In this document: positions 55,027 through 64,000 of the stretch, one piece after another
Numbering within the stretch: the first letter of the stretch is position 1
Layout of the letters: the number at the start of each line of letters is the position of its first letter
NCBI RefSeq assembly: GCF_000143415.4
Contig: NW_003314288.1
Coordinates: 1,675,504 to 1,739,503 of the forward strand
DNA: 64,000 bases
DNA from: Selaginella moellendorffii
Taxonomy: Eukaryota > Streptophyta > Lycopodiopsida > Selaginellales > Selaginellaceae
Direction: 5' to 3'
The notes under the pieces: model-generated
Database searches by the model: none
The model's input: the letters and a program-made list of their open reading frames with translations, nothing else
What the model was told of the DNA's origin: nothing
Program-made: the position numbers and the translations under genes

Positions 55027-55096
55027 GACAATCAGAGGAGAGAAATCGAGAGAGGATTTCAATCGGGCGCCATCCCAAAAACCCTATCCAGCGCGA
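55027..55096. promoter_or_regulatory. Very short bidirectional promoter (70 bp between start codons)
   Basis: Divergent ATGs at 55026 (minus) and 55097 (plus). Both 5' leaders must overlap or extend into the opposite coding region. No TATA box is seen. Confidence 0.6.
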
Positions 55097-56323
55097 ATGG
55101 CGATAGCAGCATTGTCTTCCCTCCCATTGCCTAGGGTTTGTCCCAAGGCCGATATTCCAAGAATTCCGCGCGCCCGGCGAGGAGTGATCCTCGGCTGTAG
55201 CACGGCGGCGCCTTCGGAGGTCGCCAAGGCGGGAGCTCGATCGCCAGGTATGATATCTTTTCGTTGGGCATTCGATCGAATGGATCGAATCGACCTTCGC
55301 TTTGTCTTCGCAGTGGGCTGGAAAACCTTCTCCAAGAATGCGTCGGGGGAATGGAGTGGCGCCGCTGTGGATTTCGATCGCGAGGGGAAGCCTTTGCAGC
55401 TTCCATCGGCGCTAGTCCCGCAAGAGTATGTGGAATGGGAGGTGGAAGTTTGCGACTGGGAGACTTACTGTGCCACTCTCGCGGATGGAGACCCTCCAAG
55501 GTTCTACAACAAGACGCTTCGCTTGTATCCCACAGTCGGGTGTGGAGCAACGACGGTGTCCATCTACAGCACCCAAGAGCAAGCCTTGGACGAGGCGAAG
55601 GCCGAGAAGCAAAAGTTTCTAGCGTTCCATCCCAGCGGTTCATACGTAGCGGTCTGGGACAACGAGAATGAGGTGGTGGTGGAGCACTGCCTAGTAAACG
55701 AAGACATAGAGGGCCTGAGGATGAGAGTTCTTCACAAGTTTGGAGAGCTTGGGATGCCTGTGGAAGGGATCACTGTCTACAAGGAGCAGTGGGAGGAGTC
55801 CTTCCAATCTGGAAAAACTGTGGAGAGTTGCCTGACCCGGCATGCTGCTTTCGCTGGGGGCCCGCGACTCAAGCCATCGGATTTACGTGGGACTTGGCAA
55901 ACTATCAGGCGTAGCTTCTCGCCGGTAAGTCAGCACTGCTTGTGTTTTATATGCTTTTACTCTCTCGCTTTCCAGGTTGAAGGATGTGGCTGCGTCAACA
56001 AAATGGTGTTAGAGGCTTCTAATCCGGTGGAGAGGACAAACGCGAAGGGCTGTATACTACTTCCAGAAGGGACATGGTCCTCCATCCGGAAAGTTGAGAA
56101 CGAGCTTGTTATCGAGGCAGGCTTGCTAACACGTCCTGGGAATCTGGTTCTTTCTAGGTGTAAAGTGACAAGCTCTGGTGAAATACAGGTTTGTTATTCT
56201 TTCTTTCTTTCAAGCCCGTGACGTAAACTTTTGCAGAAGTTTGAGCTGGAAACGCAATATCGCGACACCCGGCTTAGAGAAACCTACAGGACGTCCTATT
56301 TAAATGACGAGGACGTCTTCTGA
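55097..56323 (+). CDS. Plastid-targeted conserved protein of unknown function
   Basis: Four exons: 55097-55247, 55314-55924, 55976-56188 and 56237-56323, introns 48-66 bp; 353 aa. The N-terminus (MAIAALSSLPLPRVCPKA, Arg-rich, few acidic residues) looks like a chloroplast transit peptide, with the mature part starting near GWKTFSKNASGEWSGAAVDF. It is soluble, with repeated beta-strand-like segments (KTLRLYPTVGCGATTVSIYS, GSYVAVWDNENEVVVEHCLV, GCILLPEGTWSSIRKVENEL). The GxW-type starts of two segments recall calycin/lipocalin-like DUF3598 proteins of plastids and cyanobacteria, which I cannot confirm. The final exon (KFELETQYRDTRLRETYRTS) restores a continuous frame to TGA at 56321. Confidence 0.8.
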
Positions 56324-56487
56324 TTGGAACCATCGCCGAACGAGCAACATCTCAGTGGAAAATGTGTTTGCAACAGTTACGTACTGTGGTGAGTCTTGAA
56401 TGGTCTTTTACGGAAAAAATGTAAATATAATACTCTGCCGTTTCCTCTGTTTCTCATCAGGCTCCAGCGTAGAGCTTACTCCAAATT

Positions 56488-58248
56488 TCAGGACGGATAT
56501 GCACAACCCTGATAGCCTGTAGCAAGCCAGAGTGCAAGCAAGTGTAAGAAAACGAGTAAGTTTTCCTATGCGTCACTTTCGCGAGCAGACAAACACCTGT
56601 GGAATCCAGCCGCAGCAGCAGCCAGCGAGCAGTCCAGGCAGCCAGGCAAATAAATAAGAAGAAAGAATGAAGAGGACGCAAACGACGTACCGCAAGCAAA
56701 CATCATCCACCGGTGAAGAAGCGACACTTACTTGGATTGGTATTGGTCACTATGGCGGTGCCGCCGAAGACGCAGTCGCTCGCTTGCCGTCCATTCAGCT
56801 GGTAGTAATTGTTGAACGCGTAAGACGAGTGAGCCAGCACTGTGTTCGGGACGTAGCAGGCTTTTCCGGGCTGTATGGCCGAGCAGTCGGCCTTGCCCGG
56901 GCCGCAAGCCCAGTCCAGCGCGGCTTGCAGCTGCGGTACGCCGGTGTCGGCCTTGGCGACGCACCAGGAGCCCGAGCTTGGCGACGGCGTCGCGGGGGTG
57001 GTCTGGACACCGATGCTGTACGACACCGACATGTCCGCGCGGTAGATGCCGTAGTGGTGCTCGGACTCTGGGCCGGTCTTGGTGTTCTCGTCGAACAGCG
57101 CGAAAATGTAGGCCTCGAGGGGGACCTTGGGCCGCAGCGGCGTGCCGGACATTGACCGTACGTGCCGCACGACGCCGCCGTTGTATGCCGCGGCGTTGGC
57201 GGGTGACGCGCCGGTCTCGGACTCCGGGCCCGACGGCCAGCCCGTCTCGGTCACCACGACGCGGACGTTGGGGAAGCCGATGGCGTCCATTGCGGCGTAC
57301 ACAGTATCTACCTGCGCATCCAGGAGATTCGTGTAGAGGAGGCCTGTCCGGTTGTCGCGAACGCCGGCGCCGCGGCGGAGCTTGAAGGTCGCGTAGTCGA
57401 GCGGTGAGCCGCGGGGGTCCGCGCGGTACGCGAAGTAAGGGTAGGGGTTTACCATGAGTGGCGCGCCGGTGGCGTTGAGAAACTGGAGGAGTGGGCGGAG
57501 GTATGGGAGGAGATCCTTGCGGAAGGTGCCGCGGCTGGGCGGAAACGAGGGGTTGAGCACGTTAAGAGCGTGCGGCGTGCTGAGCTGTATACCGTGGAGG
57601 TCGTAGCGCTGCAGCGCGGACTGGAGGTTGTACAGCGCGGGCACCAGCTGGCTGGGGACGCGCTTACCGCTGGCGGCGACGTTGATGAGCACCTCATTGC
57701 CGACGCAAATGGAGGCGACGCGCGTGCCGCTGCGGACGAAGGGCAGTACGTTCGAGCGGATCCAGCGGTACGCGTTGAGCGCGCGGCGGCCCGTGCGGTA
57801 GATGAGGTCGTCCGGGAATGTGATGGTTACTTCGATGCTCGTGTTGGCGAGCGCGCGGAGGACGCTGGGGTCGGCGTCGAAGATCTTTACCTTGCGGATG
57901 GTGGTGGAGTGGGCGATGAGGGACACGGCTTGATCGACCGAGGGGAGATTGCTGCCCAGCCTTCCATAGTTGATTCCCAGGTACTTGTCCGGATGGGCTT
58001 CTCCTCCGGCAGCTCCTGCAAATGGATCCAACAGTGAATGGAGTGAATGGAGAGAGAAGTGCTGGAGCGAGAGAGAAGTCCTAAGCAAATTTCTAGACGA
58101 TTTTCTCTGCAATCTCTTCCTCGATCGAGTCCGAGGCAGTTCTCTAGATGATCTATGGATTAAATCGCTGCGTACCTGAGTAGTGGACGAAGCAAGCAGC
58201 TGTGACAATAGCGAGGATCAAGCCGGGGAGAGATGTCGGGGCCGCCAT
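56488..58248 (-). CDS. Glucan endo-1,3-beta-glucosidase (GH17) with C-terminal X8/CBM43 domain
   Basis: Three exons: 58248-58176, 58015-56732 and 56516-56488; 461 aa. Exon 1 encodes a signal peptide (MAAPTSLPGLILAIVTAACF), replacing the non-homologous open frame that extends through the first intron. GH17 begins at KYLGINYGRLGSNLPS. The acid/base Glu is in SICVGNEVLI and the nucleophile Glu in VVVTETGWPSGPE. An X8 domain follows (SWCVAKADTGVPQLQAALDW, CVFGGTAIVTNTNPS) with its Cys pattern completed only by the last 29-nt exon, YQGCAYPS-stop. Reading straight through the donor instead would give an odd end, SKCRFFTGG. The enzyme cleaves beta-1,3-glucan (callose) in the apoplast or at plasmodesmata, and X8 binds the polymer. 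No GPI-anchor tail is seen. Third-codon positions are markedly GC-rich. Confidence 0.93.
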
Positions 58249-58388
58249 TGACCGTTGGAGCGATAAATCCGAGAAAAAGCTTTGGAGTTGTGGTTTATAT
58301 TGCTGTCCGAGACGTGTTTCTCCTACTAACTTAAAACGAGGGAGCTTTCACGCGCTGCGAATCCGAGAAGAACAAAAGGGTATCATTA

Positions 58389-58460
58389 TGTGGCTGCTGG
58401 GATTCGAGCCCAGGTCTCCACGGCCACAACGTGGAATTCTCACCACTAAACTACAGCCAC
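58389..58460 (-). tRNA. tRNA-His (GTG)
   Basis: On the minus strand it reads GTGGCTGTAGTTTAGTGGTG from 58460. The acceptor stem GTGGCTG/CAGCCAC is perfect, the D arm is canonical, the anticodon arm is CCACG-TTGTGGC-CGTGG with GTG, and the T arm is CTGGG-CTCGAAT-CCCAG. A and B boxes are intact. A TTTT Pol III terminator follows at 58376-58373 on the minus strand. It is nearly the same as the nuclear tRNA-His of angiosperms. No intron. Confidence 0.97.
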
Positions 58461-59518
58461 CTTTCGATGATGAAGGTCTTCGAATATGTCAAGTACAAGA
58501 AGCTGTGGAATGGACTTCCAGCGCTTCCTCGTAGTTATGTTGAGATAAACCAACGATCAAATTCCTTTTCCACTACGATGGATATGATGTAGAACTCTTG
58601 TGATTCCTTGCAAAGAACTTGAAGATCACGGTACTCATGAAGAACATCATTGTATCCATAGGTATCACGAAATAAAAAGGAAAAGACTAGAATTTATCCT
58701 GGTGCTAGAGTGGGAAGCGAGAGAGTGGAGAGAGAGCGACTTCTAACAAGGCCCACTTAGTTTTTGGTTGATTCCAAAGGTCCTGTCATCTTCGACTTTG
58801 GATTCATAAGGACAGGAAAATCCGTATACTTAGGATTGACAGAATGAACAAATTTGACAAATTGCTAGCAAATGTTGAAAATCTTGCTTGCGCTTACACC
58901 TCGCTCTCCTACGTTTGGTCAGTTGATCGGTGAGATGTCGAAGGAAAGGATAGGCGGTTGGGAGATGAACTATCACATTAGAGATGGCAAACTTAATCTA
59001 AGCGTTTGGAGCAAAGCGCTTTGGAAAATTTCCATCCCAAGAAGATCCAAATAACAAACATCCAAAACCTGGAATAGTGGTCATGCGTTAATGCGCCATT
59101 TTGATGTCAGCAGCATAAGAACCCTAAAGTCTAAAGGAATGTTCGTGCGCGCGCCAAAATTCTTTTGGATTCTTTTTAAAAACGTAAACAAGCAATATCA
59201 TGTTAGCTTGGAATCAAAGCCTGGGAAAGCTGCCAAAGCGCCAAAGAACTCACACACCACTGCAAAAAGCATTGGGCACCATGTACTCTAAACAACATAG
59301 AACCAGAAAAAAGAATAAAAATCATAGAAAACGAACCACAATAGCCGATCAAATCTCCGCAAGAGATCCACCCATGTAGGGGGGAGTGGAATGGAATGAA
59401 GGTCATAAGCTCGAGCTAACGCGCTGTCCATCCAAACGTGCATAGCTTTGAAATTTTTTCTATAATCCAACGATGCAGCGCAAGGTGTCCAAGCACAAAC
59501 AGCGCTCAATCAAAAGAT

Positions 59519-59542
59519 TTCTCTCTCTCTCTCTCTCTCTCC
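59519..59542. repeat. (CT)n microsatellite
   Basis: About 12 CT dinucleotides in the region upstream of the receptor-kinase gene. Confidence 0.95.
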
Positions 59543-60030
59543 AAGCATATCCCATCTGGTTCCCACCCATATAGGAGAGCGCGTACGGCCCACACTACGG
59601 TATTGGCCATGGGGCCCAATCGCGGGAGACCATGATGGATGTAGCTCCGCCTTTGTCCTCCATGGCCGGGCTTGACGGGGAGACCGCAAGCATGCTGGCT
59701 TGTGAGAGTGGCGAGGAAGAGAGGGGCAAGGCGAGGAGGCGGAGGAAGAGGGGCATAGCTTGTAGGTTTCGTGTCTCTCGCGGGCTACTAGATCACAGTC
59801 CCTCGCTTTTATCGATTGCGTCGTCGCCTTGCTTGCGCTCCAGCATCTTGGGCGATCCAAATCCAGGGTTTCCGGGCGCATTGAGCATTGATCCAATTGA
59901 GTCCACCGATCGATCGATCGCCTCGCCGGGTTTGTCTACCTAAACACTCGTGTCCTGGTAGGTGCTGGGACGATTTCTCTCTTTGCTTCTTTCTTCCCCT
60001 CCCTCTCAATGTTCTCAATTTTCTTCCTCG

Positions 60031-60261
60031 CCAGCTCATGGTTTTTCGATCGTGGTGTTTCTTCCAGACCGGATCTTTGATTCTCCGTTTGGTTTGTCAT
60101 CTTCCTTTTGTTCTTGCTGGAGTTCGTGGTACCTCACAAGTATGACTAGGATTTTTTGCTTCTCCCTCTCATGGTTTTTCGATCGTGGAGTTTCTTCCGG
60201 ACCGGATCTTTGATTCTCTGTTTGGTTTGTCCCCTTCCGTTTGTTCTTGCTGGAGTTCGTT
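60031..60261. repeat. Imperfect tandem duplication, unit 133 bp
   Basis: The roughly 98-bp block CTCATGGTTTTTCGATCGTG...TGCTGGAGTTCG occurs at about 60031-60128 and again at 60164-60261 with only a few substitutions. A weaker third trace (ATGACCAGGATTTTATGCTT, about 60305) resembles the junction sequence TATGACTAGGATTTTTTGCT at about 60141. Confidence 0.85.
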
Positions 60262-60606
60262 TCCGGATGGAATTCGCTGTTGTCACAAGGAATCCATCCC
60301 GAGCATGACCAGGATTTTATGCTTTCCAATTCTCGACAAGTATGTGGTGGAGAATTCGTTTTCTCGATCTCCTGTTCTTTCTCCTGCTGCTGCTGGCAAC
60401 TTCGACCCGGGACGAAGGTAACAAAAACTTGTGCATTTTAATCAGCAAGTTGGAAGTCTTTCGCAGGAGCTTTAGTCGGTGCTATCCCAACTTGTAATAA
60501 GAAAAGCGAGCACGCCAAGAGCGAAGGATTCAAAGCTTTAATTTGGCACCATATCCAGCAGCGTGTTGGTGGAATCAAGGCCTTATTAAATTCGCATCCC
60601 CGGGTC

Positions 60607-64000
<3,394 letters not shown>

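Larger units (their letters stand above)
58461..60606. other. Intergenic region and probable 5' part of the receptor-kinase gene
   Basis: No independent gene is supported. A (CT)n tract lies at 59519-59542. From about 59900 the sequence is CT-rich with short open frames, as in leaders upstream of other genes here. An imperfect tandem duplication (about 60031-60128 and 60164-60261) includes ATG-starting hydrophobic frames (MVFRSWCFFQTGSLILRL...) that could supply a signal peptide for the downstream kinase through unidentified splicing. Confidence 0.5.

Noticed and set aside
55027-55062. Longer start (12 extra codons) for the TraB-like gene
   Set aside because: The extension begins with TTG. 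ATG at 55026 directly precedes the hydrophobic anchor.
58016-58208. N-terminal extension of the glucanase (MSQLLASSTTQV...) without splicing
   Set aside because: It lacks a signal peptide. The spliced ATG at 58248 gives a proper leader joined to GH17 in frame.
58202-58534. Plus-strand frame with GFEPRSPRPQRGILTTKLQP
   Set aside because: It is the translated antisense of tRNA-His, a well-known false protein.

Overview
This is a nuclear window from a land plant. Every host gene belongs to a plant family: PGRL1, a plant U-box/ARM ligase, KANADI, a GH17 plus X8 glucanase and an ALE2-type receptor kinase. Most introns that can be read are only about 45-70 bp, TE islands separate compact gene islands, and there is a cyanovirin-N homology (CVNH) protein, a family described in ferns and fungi. 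A seedless vascular plant such as the lycophyte Selaginella is the best guess. That is an inference from gene style, not a database match.

Layout. 1-8.9 kb: old, decayed copies of one long-LTR element family in both orientations, meeting near 5.7 kb. 10.0-15.7 kb: gene island with a CVNH protein and PGRL1 on the minus strand and a three-exon U-box/ARM protein on the plus strand. 17.8-19.2 kb: KANADI-type GARP transcription factor. 20.9-46.1 kb: nested retrotransposons. A chromodomain Ty3/gypsy element (21415-26948, TSD GTAAC) sits in an older minus-strand gypsy relic. A plus-strand gypsy relic (about 29.5-32.9 kb) carries a 675-bp TRIM-like element with indistinguishable 162-bp LTRs (TSD CTCAT). 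A minus-strand gypsy element (33157-46078) is split by a 7.8-kb non-coding LTR element (37997-45778, TSD AAAGA). 46.9-64 kb: gene island with a 1851-aa NT-C2 coiled-coil protein, a TraB-like membrane protein, a plastid-targeted protein of unknown function, a GH17/X8 glucanase, tRNA-His(GTG) and an ALE2-like receptor kinase cut by the window end.

Gene relations. PGRL1 and the U-box gene are divergent over 510 bp. The TraB-like and plastid-protein genes are divergent with only 70 bp between start codons. The CVNH start codon lies 111 bp beyond the PGRL1 stop. The genes do not form one pathway: they cover photosynthetic electron flow, ubiquitination, organ polarity, cell-wall remodelling and surface signalling.

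Most unusual content: the CVNH gene; the TRIM; and the non-coding 7.8-kb element, whose 1.8-1.9-kb LTRs hold a large GAGTCC/GAGATG array and whose interior holds a 27-nt match to the 5' half of initiator tRNA-Met and a run of five stem-loops, two with T-arm-like loops. LTR comparisons and in-frame stops across the TEs point to C-to-T decay. All exon boundaries were read by eye from splice signals and protein continuity.
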